From Antedon bifida (Eukaryota; Echinodermata; Crinoidea; Comatulida; Antedonidae), in contig OY727094.1 of NCBI GenBank assembly GCA_963402885.1, positions 30,506,501-30,570,500 on the forward strand: a stretch of 64,000 bases of DNA. Reading direction: 5' to 3'. This document shows positions 34,999 to 47,002 of the stretch, in pieces. Both the position numbers and the translations under genes were made by a program. Below the pieces are notes generated by a model. That model saw nothing but the letters and a program-made list of their open reading frames with translations, was not told the origin of the DNA and ran no database searches. Positions within the stretch are counted from its first letter, which is position 1; each line of letters begins with the position of its first letter.

Positions 34999-36833
34999 AT
35001 GTTGCGCTATATGATACTCTTCGTTGTTTTGGCAACTGCTCATTCTGAGCTTTACACGGTTCCCAACTGTACAATTACATTCGACGGTAATGTAACGTGC
35101 TGTAACTACGACCCTAATGGTGGTCGAATTCCATCAGATATTAGATGTCCCGAGAAATGTGAATGCTTATATTGTAAAACAGAAACGGAATACAACTACA
35201 CGGAATACCACTACAGTCACAACGTGGATTGTTCAGACAAACAATTGACATCGCTTCCACTACAAGATAAAGTTCCAACTGATGCTAAGTTTTACATCTT
35301 GTCAAACAATCGTATTTCGTCATTGGAGACCAATTCTTTTAGGAATTTAACAATTCTACACAGTTTAAATCTTACTACCAACAGATTAAAGTATAACAAA
35401 GTTGAAATCAATGCATTTCGTGGCTTGCATCAATTAAAATTTTTAAGTATGGCAAAAAACGGCTACTTGGGTAAACTCCTGCCTTGGTTTGATGATCTCT
35501 TTTCTTTATTAGAATTGCAACTACCAGATTGCGGATTAAGTACAATACATCCTGAGGTATTTACTCATTGCAAAAACCTAACCAAAATTGATCTTACAAA
35601 AAACGCTATAAAATATATAAACTCCGGCACTTTCCAAAATTTACCACTTCTTAAATACTTATATTTACACTCTAACAAGATTAGCAGTATACCACCACAA
35701 GCATTTAAAGGATTATCCGGATTACAACGAATGTCTATAAATGATAACCTGATGACTACAATCAAAGAAGATGCTGGACTTCAAAATCTGACCGCATTAC
35801 AATTTCTAAACGTATCGTACAACCATTTCCGCTGTGACTGTAATTTAGTGTGGTTTAGAAAATGGATTGAGACAACGAATGTTATTCTTACTGATATTAA
35901 CCTTACACGTTGTAGAACATATCATAGCAATCAATATAACAAGAAAATACTGGATTTTGATCCTGATAAACTACACTGCAGCAAGTTGAATAAAATCTTA
36001 AGAATTACAATTCCCTCTGTTTCAGCTGTGCTTGCCATTACAATATGCTGTGTGCTTTTTTACCGCTACAGATTTCATGTAAGGTAAGTAACTAATTATA
36101 TTCAGGTGTGTTTGATCTACGAATGCTACATCCTTTTAAATATTAGTAAAGTTCAACGAATTGTAACGCAACTTGTTTATTTTAGAATATAGACTGATTA
36201 AATAAAATAAAATAAAATCATTTACAGTACATGACTTTTTTGAAAAAAACTCCCTATTTATTTCCATGAAGGTACTGGAATCAACGAAGACGCCTTCGTA
36301 AACAATACCACCGAATTTGCAGTCAAGGCCCTCCTCCTGTCGACGGAGAAAGCATTCAGTATGACGTGTTTGTCTGTTACAACAGCAAAGACCAACAATG
36401 GATTTTGAATGTTTTGCAGCCATCGTTGGAGGTGCAGCGAAATTTCAAACTATGCGTCGACTATCGGGACTTTATTCCAGGAGAAGCAATCATTACAAAC
36501 ATTGCAAACGCTGTTAAATTCAGCCGTAAGGTTTTGTTAGTTGTCTCCAAACATTTCGCAAAAAGTGAGTGGTGCAACTTTGAGCTAGAAATGGCGCGCA
36601 TGCGTATGTTTGACAACCATGAAGATATATTAGTCGTTGTACTAATTGAGAAGGTGTCGCCTAAAGACATGCCGATACTCCTACACAAAATATTGACGAA
36701 GAAAACTTATATCGAATGGGAAGAACATCCAGAGAGACAAGCATTGTTCTGGGCCAAGCTTGAAACAGCTCTTTTGTCACCAAACTGCCCACAGCATAGG
36801 CTTATCGATAATACCTCTTTAGTAGCATTCTGA
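34999..36833 (+). CDS. TLR-F: short Toll-like receptor, divergent tail
   Basis: Exons 34999-36083 and 36272-36833, phase-2 intron, 548 aa. Start chosen at the ATG that aligns with the family (MLRYMILFVVLATAHS); an ATG two codons earlier is also possible. The ectodomain has a 12-15-residue insertion before the LRRs (NYTEYHYSHNVDC), LRRNT (CPEKCECLYC), seven to eight LRRs and LRRCT (FRCDCNLVWFRKW). The membrane segment (SAVLAITICCVLFYRYRF) and complete TIR follow (YDVFVCYNSKD, RDFIPG, SEWCNFELEMA, ALFWAKL). The end differs from the A-E group: NCPQHRLIDNTSLVAF. Its flanks are not shared with other copies, so it is an older member. Confidence 0.93.
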
Positions 36834-38081
36834 ATATACTGAAACTCTTGAGCAACGAAGTTAAGTTATGTTTAGAACTTACCATCTTTCGCCGCTTGCC
36901 AGTGTGAAAGTCGATTTTTTAACCTATTAATTAATAAGTACCACGGTGTTTGTCATTATATTTCTCACTCCCAGGACGCTCAAAGTATAATATTAATCGA
37001 AACGTCGAGAAACTCGAACAGTTCTTTTCTATACTTGCTTATACGTGATTTACCGCAAACATTATATCAATGTTTAAGATCAATTGTAGATTATTATAAT
37101 CGCCTGCTTATAAATATAATAAATAATTGTAGAAATTACGTTGTAGTCATATTGACCCCCGCCGCCCCTTTATAATGGATGACAAGAATTAGTTTGCATG
37201 AACTTTGCATCAACCTGTAATTAGATAAAGCGCTCACTTGGTGCCTACATGATGCTCACTGTTTGGCTGCAAAATACTATAATTCCTATATTTCCGTAAT
37301 TTGAAATTGAAGTAAACGTGTAATTGTTATGATTATGTATTATGTATCCTTACATTCCCATATATTATAATTTTATGACCTGGAAGTTAAACCATTATGT
37401 GCCTGCGGGGACATTGTGGTGTTCTCTTCATTTTATTGAAACGCAGAGTTGGTGGATTATCAAACGTTCCCTACTATTTGCTGTATATTGCTCTTATTCT
37501 ATCAATTTGAACCAGGTGATTCGGAATCTGGTCTGATATATCTAGTAAGTTAATATAATGTTCTTCTTGTTGTTTCATTATTAACATTGTTGATAAATAA
37601 AACGCGTAGTTCATGACATTAATCTATCGTTGTAAAATTGTCATAATGCAGAGTATTGAGTAGCAACAACACAGCGTACCCTCCAATGTATGCGACATAG
37701 TATCACATCTAAGAAGGAGGAAGTGATCGTACGTGAATATTAAACCGGAATAGTTTAGGCCTATCGGCCTATAGATAATAAATATAGTGACATTGAACCA
37801 GAATCGATAGAAAGATATATTATTATAATATTAACAGTGAGTATGTTGTCAAATGAGTTCGGATTTTCCCCACAAACATAATAATGTGAAATCCTATCCT
37901 ATTCTATTGTAGAACTAGATTACATTTGTTCAAGTGTTATTGTATGATATTCTATACACACTCGTATTCATAATGTTAATTGGTGTGTTAAAATGTAAAC
38001 GGAAAGAGAGAAACTATTTATAACTTCCTTATAGCACTTGTCGTCTTCGACTCTTTTTACAGTCTCCTCCGGGTTTCTACA
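36834..38081. other. TLR-F to TLR-G spacer, no gene seen
   Basis: AT-rich; nothing recognised. A TATTTATAA box-like word at about 38015-38023 precedes TLR-G by about 60 bp and may be a core promoter element. Confidence 0.45.
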
Positions 38082-39860
38082 ATGTCAACAGAAAGGTGTT
38101 GTGTTATCTTTACGTGCGTTTTTACTGTTGTTTCGGTAACTTTCTTCTGCAGTACACCGATTGTAGGTTTAACATGCCACAAACACAATCCGTACGTAAT
38201 TAATGGAACTCAGCCACCAGATGAACTAAGATGTCCTAAGAAATGCAACTGTACATATTGTAAGGAGGAAACGGAATTGCACTACAATCATGACGTATTA
38301 TGTTCTCATCAACAATTGGAAACGATTCCATCGCAAGATACAGTGCCAACTGATGCTGTGTATTATCATTTACAAGACAACAATATCCCGTCATTGAAAA
38401 GCTACGCTTTTCAGAATTTAACGGAATTGGGTTATTTAACACTTGGTCAAAACAAGTTGAGTTATAACAGCATTGAGATCAATGCATTTCATGGGTTGCG
38501 AACATTAAAATATTTATCTATGGATAAAAACCTGGATTTACATCAACTCCTGCCTTGGTTTGATGATCTTGTCTCTTTGGAACTGCTACATCTACAACAT
38601 TGCGGAATAAGCGCAATACAATCCGATGTATTTACGCATTGTAAGAATCTAAAAAAAATTGATCTTACGTATAATAGCATAACCAGTTTCAACTCGCTTT
38701 TCCAAAATTTACCGAATCTAAATTACCTATACTTACATCATAATAGGCTTAGCAGTATTCCACCACAGGCATTTAAAGGCTCAACCAAATTGAAAGAAAT
38801 GTCTTTAAATGACAATTTTTTGTCTACATTCGCGGGAAATGTTGGAATCCAAAATCTTCTTCAATTACAGTCGCTAGACGTGGCATACAACAAATTTTCA
38901 TGCGACTGTGATTTAGTGTGGTTTTTAGAATGGCTTGGTGAAACGAATGTTACAATTACTGATAGCAAACATGCACAATGTAGAATTCCTCATTCCAGCG
39001 TTTACCATAACTTGCTGTATTTTGCTCAGTCTGTTAAACAGTTACACTGCAGCAAGCTTGATCGGATCTTGACAATTACAATTCCTTGTGCTTCAGCTGG
39101 ACTTACTATTGTGTTGATATCTGTACTTCTTTACCGCTACAGATTTACATTAAGGTATGTCTACTACACTTTACGCCAAAAACTAGGAATAATTACGTAT
39201 ATTCTAGATGTTATTCCATAAGATCACCACACGTTAGACTTCCACACGTTGGTATACAATTTAATCATAATGAAAATGTTTTTATATCTAAAACCAAATC
39301 ATTTGTTTCAATATAGGTACTGGAATCAACGAAGACGTCTTCGTAAACAATACCAGCGAATTTGCAACCAAGGACCTCCTACTATCAACGGAGAAAACAT
39401 TCGGTATGACGTGTTTGTCTGTTACAACAGCAACGACCAACAATGGGTTCTGAAAACCCTACAGCCATCGTTGGAGTTGCAGCGAAACTTTAAACTATGT
39501 GTTGACTATCGAGACTTTATTCCAGGAGAAGCAATTGTCACAAACATTGCAAATGCTGTTAAATTCAGTCGGAAGGTTTTGTTAGTTGTCTCCAAACATT
39601 TCGCCAAAAGTGAGTGGTGCAACTTCGAACTAGAGATGGCACGCATGCGTATGTTTGACAACCATGAAGATATCTTGATAGTGGTATTAATTGAGAAGGT
39701 GTCACCTAAAGACATGCCGATACTCTTGCACAAGATATTGACGAAGAAAACCTATATCGAATGGGAAGAACATCCAGAGGGACAAGCATTGTTCTGGGCC
39801 AAGCTTGAGGCAGCTCTTTTGTCACCTAACTGTCCACAGCATAGGATTATTGATATTTAG
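38082..39860 (+). CDS. TLR-G: short Toll-like receptor, second subfamily
   Basis: Exons 38082-39154 and 39317-39860, phase-2 intron, 538 aa. It has a different signal peptide (MSTERCCVIFTCVFTVVSV) and a different N-terminal block (LTCHKHNPYVINGTQPPDE) from TLR-A to F. LRRNT (CPKKCNCTYC), seven to eight LRRs, LRRCT (FSCDCDLVWFLEW), membrane segment (SAGLTIVLISVLLYRYRF) and complete TIR (YDVFVCYNSND, RDFIPG, SEWCNFELEMA, ALFWAKL, ending CPQHRIIDI). The intron acceptor is a normal TATAG, unlike the AATGAAG acceptors of TLR-A to F. The donor does not create an immediate stop, so intron retention would add RYVYYTLRQKLG and further residues. Confidence 0.94.
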
Positions 39861-40848
39861 AAACACCATTATTATAAATACAGAAAGTAATCTTTCTCGT
39901 TTGCCGCAAAAAGGCGTTAAATGATAATATGAGATAGGCTTACATCACCGTTTAATTGCCAAACACTTTTAGTAACTTGATGCAAAATTAACAATAGTAA
40001 ACGTGTAATATTTTCTACTAGACTACTTCAGGAAAGGTTAGCCAAACAACACAGGTTAACCGCTAGACATCAGAACTTCTTATTTTCCGAAATTGTAATC
40101 CATTTTAAATGACATTTTATCTTATGTTTTGTTTAAAAACTCAGACTACTTATTATAAGATTTTTATTGTGAACAGTTTAGTGATTGTTTATTTGGTATT
40201 GACACTTGTCTACATACCAACCGATTTGTTGTAATTTATATTTTGACATATCTATTTGAAAATGTAGTAGTCCAGCTTTATTTTATGTTAAGCTAAATTA
40301 GGCCTAAGTTTCTATAGAATAGAAAGAAACGTTAATTGTTATTAACTTTATTTTAATCAGATTAATACAAAATAATATAGGCGCGCCTAATTTATAAAAA
40401 TAATATCAATTCTCAAGAACCATTTAAAAACATCTGTTTAACAGAATACTGTTAGATTTAATTAATTAGCACTTACTAAATTTGGTTGCATAATAAAGAG
40501 GTTTCGATTTACGACGCCCGAACTACGTCATGTTAATTCATTGTGCGCATGCAGGGGATTTTGGGACGTGTTTCCCTCGCTCCGTACCTCCCAACCTTGA
40601 CACAGTTTTGATAGATCCAAGCCAACCGACAACACATAGATTGACCCGACCTAGTTACGCATCGCTATCAATACCGAACTAATTCTGAACTTTTGTTCCT
40701 CTTTTTATTGTACTGTGAGTGTTTGACTTCCTTTTCATTTTATTTGCTCTTACAAATATACAGACTCGGTAATAAATATTACTAAGTATTTTGCTTACTT
40801 TCGTTTCTAATGCTTACATTACCATTTGAATGGCTTTATTCTTCTAAA
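39861..40848. other. TLR-G 3' flank and TLR-H upstream region
   Basis: The left 630 bp are closely similar to 42624-43160 after TLR-H, so G and H come from a tandem duplication that included the 3' flank. About 40495-40848 is specific to TLR-H and should hold its promoter. No gene seen. Confidence 0.6.
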
Positions 40849-42623
40849 ATGTCACCAATACGATTTGTACGTGTTATCTTCACGTACGTATTCGTTGTGG
40901 GATTTGTAACTTTCTACTGTACACCGATTATAGGTTTAACATGCCACAGACACAATCCGTTCGTAATTAATGGAACTCAGCCACCAGATGAACTAAGATG
41001 TCCTAAGCAATGCAACTGTACATATTGTAAGGAGGAAACGGGATTAGACTACCGTCATTTTGTATATTGTTCAAACCAACACTTTGAAACCATTCCATCG
41101 CAAGATACGGTGCCAACTGATGTCTATTTTTACTCTCTGCAAGACAACGTCATTTCGTCACTGACGAACTACTCTTTTCAAAAGTTACCTACAACAGGCG
41201 AATTGAATCTAGATGAAAACAAGTTGAGTTATAACGGCATTGAGATCAATGCATTTCATGGGCTGCGAACATTAACATATTTATCTATGAATAAAAATCT
41301 GGATTTAGATCAACTCCTGCCTTGGTTTGATGATCTTGTATCTTTGGAACTGCTACATCTACAACATTGCGGAATAAGCGCAATACAATCCGATGTATTT
41401 ACGCATTGTAAGAATCTACAAAAAATTGATCTTACGTATAATAGCATAACCAGTTTCAACTCGCATTTCCAAAATTTACCGAATCTAAATTACCTATACT
41501 TACATCATAATATGCTTAGCAGTATTCCACCACAGGCATTTAAAGGATCAGCCAAATTGAAAGAAATATCTTTAAATGACAATTTCTTGTCTACATTCGC
41601 GGAAAATTTTGGAATCCAAAATCTTCTTCAATTACAGTCGCTAGACGTGGCATACAACAAATTGTCATGCGACTGTGATTTAGTGTGGTTTTTAGAATGG
41701 CTTGGCGAAACGGATGTTACAATTACTGATAGCAAACATACACAATGTAGAATTCCTCATTCCAGCGTTTACCATAACATGTTGGATTTTGCTCTGTCTG
41801 TTAAACAGCTACACTGCAGCAAGCTTGATTGGATCTTGACAATTACAATTCCTTGTGCTTTTGGACTTACTATTGTGTTGGTATCTGTACTTCTTTACCG
41901 CTACAGATTTACATTAAGGTATGTCTACTACACTTTACGCCAAAAACTAGGAATAATTACGTCTAGATGTTATTCCAAAAATCACCACACGTTAGATTTC
42001 ACACGTTGGTGGTATGCAATTTAATTATAATTAATAAAATGTTTTGATATATAAAACCAAATCATTTGTTTGAATATAGGTACTGGAATCAACGAAGACG
42101 TCTTCGTAAACAATACCAGCGAATTTGCAACCAAGGACCTCCTACTATAAACGGAGAAAACATTCGGTATGACGTGTTTGTCTGTTACAACAGCAACGAC
42201 CAACAATGGGTTCTGAAAACCCTACAGCCATCGTTGGAGGTGCAGCGGAATTTTAAACTATGCGTTGACTATCGAGACTTTATGCCAGGAGAAGCAATTG
42301 TCACAAACATTGCAAATGCTGTTAAATTCAGTCGCAAGGTTTTGTTAGTTGTCTCCAAACATTTCGCCAAAAGTGAGTGGTGCAACTTCGAACTAGAGAT
42401 GGCGCGCATGCGTATGTTTGACAACCATGAAGATATCTTGATAGTGGTATTAATTGAGAAGGTGTCACCCAAAGACATGCCGATACTCTTACACAAGATA
42501 TTGACCACGACAACTTATATCGAATGGGAAGAACATCCAGAGAGACAAGCATTGTTCTGGGCCAAGCTTGAGGCAGCTCTTTTGTCACCTAACTGTCCAC
42601 AGCATAGGATTATTGATATTTAG
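40849..42623 (+). CDS. TLR-H: short Toll-like receptor, second subfamily
   Basis: Exons 40849-41918 and 42080-42623, phase-2 intron, 537 aa. Start chosen at 40849 (MSPIRFVRVIFTYVF), which aligns with TLR-G; an in-frame ATG at 40810 would add 13 residues. LRRNT (CPKQCNCTYC), seven to eight LRRs, LRRCT (LSCDCDLVWFLEW), membrane segment (FGLTIVLVSVLLYRYRF) and complete TIR (YDVFVCYNSND, box 2 RDFMPG, SEWCNFELEMA, ALFWAKL). It is nearly identical to TLR-G from the third LRR onward, while the first LRRs and N-terminus differ clearly, suggesting either selection at the N-terminal face or conversion limited to the rest. Confidence 0.94.
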
Positions 42624-43402
42624 AAACACCATTATTATACAGAAAGTAATCATTTCTCGTTTGCCGCAAAAAGGCATTAAATGGTAATGTGAGATAGGCT
42701 TACATCACCGTTTAATTGCTAAACACTTTTAGTAACTTGATGCAAAATTAACAATAGTAAACGTGTAATATATTCTACTAGGCTACTTCAGGAAAGGTTA
42801 GCCTAACAACACAGGTTAACCGCTAGACATCAAAACTTCTTATTTTCCGAAATTTAGCACAGTTTAGCAAAATTGTTTATTTGGTTTTGACACTTGTCTA
42901 CATACCAACCGATTTTTGTAATTTATATTTTGACATATTTATTAGAAAATCAGTAGTCCAGCTTTACTTTATGTTGAGCTAAATTTAATTTCTCTAGAAT
43001 AAAAATAAAGATTAATTGCGAATAACTTTAGTTTAATCAGATTAATACAAAATACTATAATTTATAAAAATAATATCATTTTCAAGAACCATTTAAAAAA
43101 CATCTGTTTAACAGAATACTGTTAATTTTTACTAATAAGCACTCACTTAATTTGGTCACATAATTGAGTTAATTAAAATTGTAAATATAATAAGAAGCAG
43201 TAGCAATTTTAAAACATGCAAGTGTAACAGCTGCATATACAATTATTATTTGTTTACAAATACAGTATAATTAAAATTTATTAATTAAAAATAGCACTTT
43301 AAAATCTTAATATGCTGTGTTTACATTCTTTAAATAATCAACATTAATTTTTCACTATTTCTTCAAGATTTTTTTTTTAATATTACCAGAATTTAGAATC
43401 AA
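42624..43402. other. TLR-H 3' flank
   Basis: Left part similar to 39861-40490. The right part is probably the 3' UTR and end region of the convergent CCDC92-like gene. No further feature seen. Confidence 0.5.
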
Positions 43403-44455
43403 TTAGTCGCTGTTGGAATGTTCAACTTCACGTAAATTATCCTGGAGGAATAAGCTATTAACAGCCAGTGTTTCTCTTTTATCTAGTCTTAATACTTCTT
43501 GGTGAAGTACATCAGACTGGTTAGTAGAGTCTATTATATGATCTTCTTGATTGACTATAGGTGGCAGTATAGGAAGTCGTCTTCTTACAACAACCTCACT
43601 GTTGCGTTCCTTCTGCCTAAGGACAAACACCTTTGAATCTGTAGATTCAGGATGTATTGCTCTTATTGAAGGCGTTTGCGAGTCTTTGATTAGTGCAGGG
43701 CTTCGATAACCAGAACTGCCACGATGGTTTGCACTCGTTGGGTCTGCATTTTCATTAAAATGAACAGCTTTTATTGGCCTCTGATGGTTGGCATCTTCAA
43801 GATGAGGTACCAGTCTTTTCTTGATGGATACCTTCCTTCTTGAAGAGGGAATGGAACTTTTTGGTGGCACAGGAGTTACAGAATTACTACGTTCAGTGTT
43901 GTCATGAGACGATCCCAAACCCAACTTCTGTATCTCGTTACTTAACATTGCAATTATTCTGTTTTTCTCATCTAAGTCATTTTTTATTGTATTCATTTTC
44001 AAATTTTTCTGCTTTATTTCATCTGTGTATCTTTTTTCCTGTGCACGTAATTGCAACTCTAAAACACTAATTCGTTTTTCTCTTTTATCCAGTATTTCTT
44101 GCATATTATTGCACTCAATTGTTTTCTCTCTGAGAAGTTTGTCCAAACGTTGGTTTTCTTCCTGGTATGCCTCTGTCAATAAAAAAATTGCTTGATTATT
44201 TAAAATAATTATTTGTAACAGAATTCATCTACAGTATATATATATATTTCAATAATTAAGTAAATATAGTTTTAATTAGTAATCACCTTCATCAACATCT
44301 CCTTTTATAGCAAGTTCAAATGTCATCTCAGCACATTTTTTCTGAAGTTTCTGTATCTCCTGGTGAAGACTTTGTAATGTATTTGCATGTTCCTGTTGCA
44401 TAAACAGAATGGATGTTTTTGCATTCTGGAGTTGTATGTCAAGTGGGTTTGCCAT
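43403..44455 (-). CDS. CCDC92: CCDC92-like coiled-coil protein, two exons visible
   Basis: Minus strand: exon 1 44455-44287, exon 2 44172-43403, joined in phase (GAT GAA G|AG GCA), giving 312 aa (human about 331). The N-terminus resembles vertebrate CCDC92 (IQLQNAKTSILFMQQEHANT, then LHQEIQKLQKKCAEMTFEL). Heptad-rich coiled coil runs to about residue 145 (LDKLLREKTIECNNMQ, ISVLELQLRAQEKRY, IIAMLSNEIQKLG), followed by a low-complexity basic and serine-rich tail (SIPSSRRKVSIKKRL). Human CCDC92 is reported at centrioles and the ciliary base with CEP164; the same role here is inference. It is convergent with TLR-H and divergent from PRPF8. Confidence 0.88.
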
Positions 44456-45057
44456 CTCATTTAAATTACGCTTGTTTTAGCTTGTTGAATGCTATTCCTA
44501 TCAAAAAGGGATAAAACAAAACAATGATTAATTAATATAGCCTATAGCTAGGTCCACCCCAAATTCCTACCTTCTCCACACACAGTACTACTACTAGCCT
44601 ACTATACTACAGGCCTACTACTACTACTAGCCTAGCACTAGCCTACGTAAGCCACTACTATTTTAGAAAGCCTAGCCCTTATATTATAATTAGCTAGCCA
44701 GGGGGGCCTAGCTAGTCCGGAGAGTGGGCATATCTAGCATGATGCCTAGCCTCCTATCTAGGCCACAGTATCTAGGCCTAGCTTGCCTTCTTCATGCTTA
44801 GATCCCATAAATTGCATCATAAAATAAGCATGTATTCATTTATTTTCCACCTAATTAAATCCATTTTTACACTTACTGTTAATTTAATATACTCATAATC
44901 ATAGAATTTTCTTGATTGAAACTTTCTATCAACCTAAAAAATAAAAAACAAATAAGGCATGAAGCTTTAGATTTCTGACTTTTTTTACCCAGCAACCAAA
45001 AACATTACGGAGATCGTCATCATGAATAAAAAAATAAACAAAAAAGTACTTCCGGTA
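44456..45057. other. CCDC92 upstream region
   Basis: Contains a stretch rich in CTAG and AGGCCTA words (about 44540-44790). No exon or known motif could be supported. The last 8 bases (TTCCGGTA, 45050-45057) are the left target duplication of the next element. Confidence 0.45.
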
Positions 45058-45874
45058 CAGAGCCATATATATAAAGAGTTACGACATTGGATTTTAGTCA
45101 CGTGATATGCAAATCAATTTGTGTCAAACTTGTCTCCGTTAATGCATGTAAAGTATAGGAGCAAGAAAATATTTTAAACTTTTTCTTATATTTAAAAAAA
45201 TGTAATTGCACATTTTACGGTGAAATATCGATGTGCACAGCGTACAGAAGTACTTGCAGCAAAGAATGTTGCGCGCGCGTGCGCTAGTACATTATAAAGT
45301 TCGATTGATTGATTTTGGAACGAAACATCCCATAACTACGTCCTATTAATAACAATTATGTAATATTTTCAATCCATAATGCATGCTTTGATGACTAAAT
45401 AAAATAATAAAGTGTTGTGGATATATTTGTTAATATATTGAATAGGGTATGAACAATATTAAAATAATAAAGGCAAATTATTACAAATAAAATGATGAAC
45501 GAGTCTCTGAAAGTTTGTGTCAAAAACACACAGAGAGCCATATACTGTATAAAAAGAGGGGTAAATTTGTGTGTTTTTTGTATTGGTTCATGCTTTGATG
45601 TATCCTGACTTGCATGTAGGCTCTAGCATTTATTCTTTTGTTATTATAGACACAATATATATATGTTACCAAATTAATACCATTAATAAAATTAATTACT
45701 AAAATAAAAACGGAATATAAGCGTTATTTCATAGACAAAAAAATCTAAAAATAATGCATGAACTATAGGAAAACGCTATACAAAAGAGACACGCGCGCCC
45801 TCAGCGTGCGAATTCTTTGACACAAAAATGGCTTCTAATTTTCAATGTCGTAACTCTTTATATATATGGCTCTG
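45058..45874. mobile_element. Non-autonomous hAT-like element, 817 bp, 8-bp TSD
   Basis: The left end CAGAGCCATATATATAAAG, continuing to ACGACATTG, and the right end are perfect inverted repeats over about 32 bp, with further partial match inward. The 8-mer TTCCGGTA flanks it at 45050-45057 and 45875-45882. An 8-bp duplication with ends starting CAG is the hallmark of hAT transposons. No transposase frame inside, so it depends on an enzyme encoded elsewhere. A partial end motif (AGAGCCATATACTGTATAA) also occurs internally at about 45534. Confidence 0.92.
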
Positions 45875-45882
45875 TTCCGGTA

Positions 45883-47002
45883 CCATAAACAGCGACCTCA
45901 TCGAACGGGTTCTGGTACGTCGTTTTCTAAAACAAAAATAAATAAATACATTTTAATTTTGTAATATATAAAATTGATTAAAAACAAAATTATTAGGAAG
46001 ATAAAATATTACTAATTTCCAATCACACCGACCTAATTAATTATAATGCTGCAACAAATCGAATCGGTGTTTACCCTGTTTACCCATTTTATAATATTTC
46101 CAGTAAAGCGGTTGATTTAGCTGTTTTTGAAGAAGATTAATATTGATAACAAATTACTCTTTCATATCTATACTTGATATATGAAAATGTATCATTTTGA
46201 TTGAAAGAAACTATATTCACGATCAAATAATTAGCAGTTTGAATGAAATGTTTGCGTAAAAAATATTTAATAAAATTGTAAAAATTGGAGTAAATCATAT
46301 TTATGAACTGGCAACATATTAACGTTGAGAACACGCTTGGTAGACATTTTGCGTGAGTGCAGCGGTTTGTGAGTTGTGTAAGTATGAAAAGAAGAGCAAT
46401 TATAGCATAAATATTTATATAAAATTATGTTACTTTTCTTCAAATATTAAGCTTATCTTGTGCGTTTTGGTAAATAGCTAAAACTATACTAATTAACCTA
46501 TCTTAAAACATAAAAGCTAGGCCAGTAGCATACCCCATGAAGCAGGTCTCCTTTCCAGCATGCAGCCGGCGCGCGACGAAAAGACCAGAACGATGGTTTT
46601 TTTGTACAAACTTAAGCGGCAGCAGGAGTCTAGGCCTAGGGGGAAACCAGCCGCGTGGATATTTATTCTTCCTAGGCCTATACGTGAAATGCCTGTTCAT
46701 TTCAGTCTATTATATTCATGTAGGCTAGTCGGTAAAGTAACGTCTGTACTGTTTACTCAGGGAAAAAAAGTGCATTTCTATCCCATCAATTTTTAACACA
46801 CAGTAGTTTATGGTGTTTTTAGGCCTAGATAGGCCTATATGAGAAAATGAATTGATTTCATTTTGGCATTTAGTAGGCCAGGTCTATAATAATTAAGCTA
46901 CCATATACCCTATAATAATAGATATTGCTACACCCATGAATTATTAATATTAAATACAGTTTTCTCCCAATCAATGTAGAAATCAAGTAAGGCAAATTAA
47001 AC
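45883..47002. other. Intergenic, nothing recognised
   Basis: AT-rich with some AGGCCTA-type words. Short open frames on both strands near 46503-46796 have no recognisable similarity and no splice context. Confidence 0.4.

Noticed and set aside
38010..38025. ISRE-like GAAAGAGAGAAAC upstream of TLR-G
   Set aside because: Spacing between the GAAA cores is four bases instead of two.
40555..40590. NF-kB-like site upstream of TLR-H (GGGACGTGTTTCCC)
   Set aside because: The spacing does not fit the 10-bp kappa-B consensus.
40810..40848. ATG 13 codons upstream in TLR-H
   Set aside because: The downstream ATG aligns with TLR-G and gives the better signal peptide; the longer form remains possible.
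46503..46796. Overlapping frames on both strands near 46500-46800
   Set aside because: No similarity, no splice sites, and both strands equally open; treated as chance.
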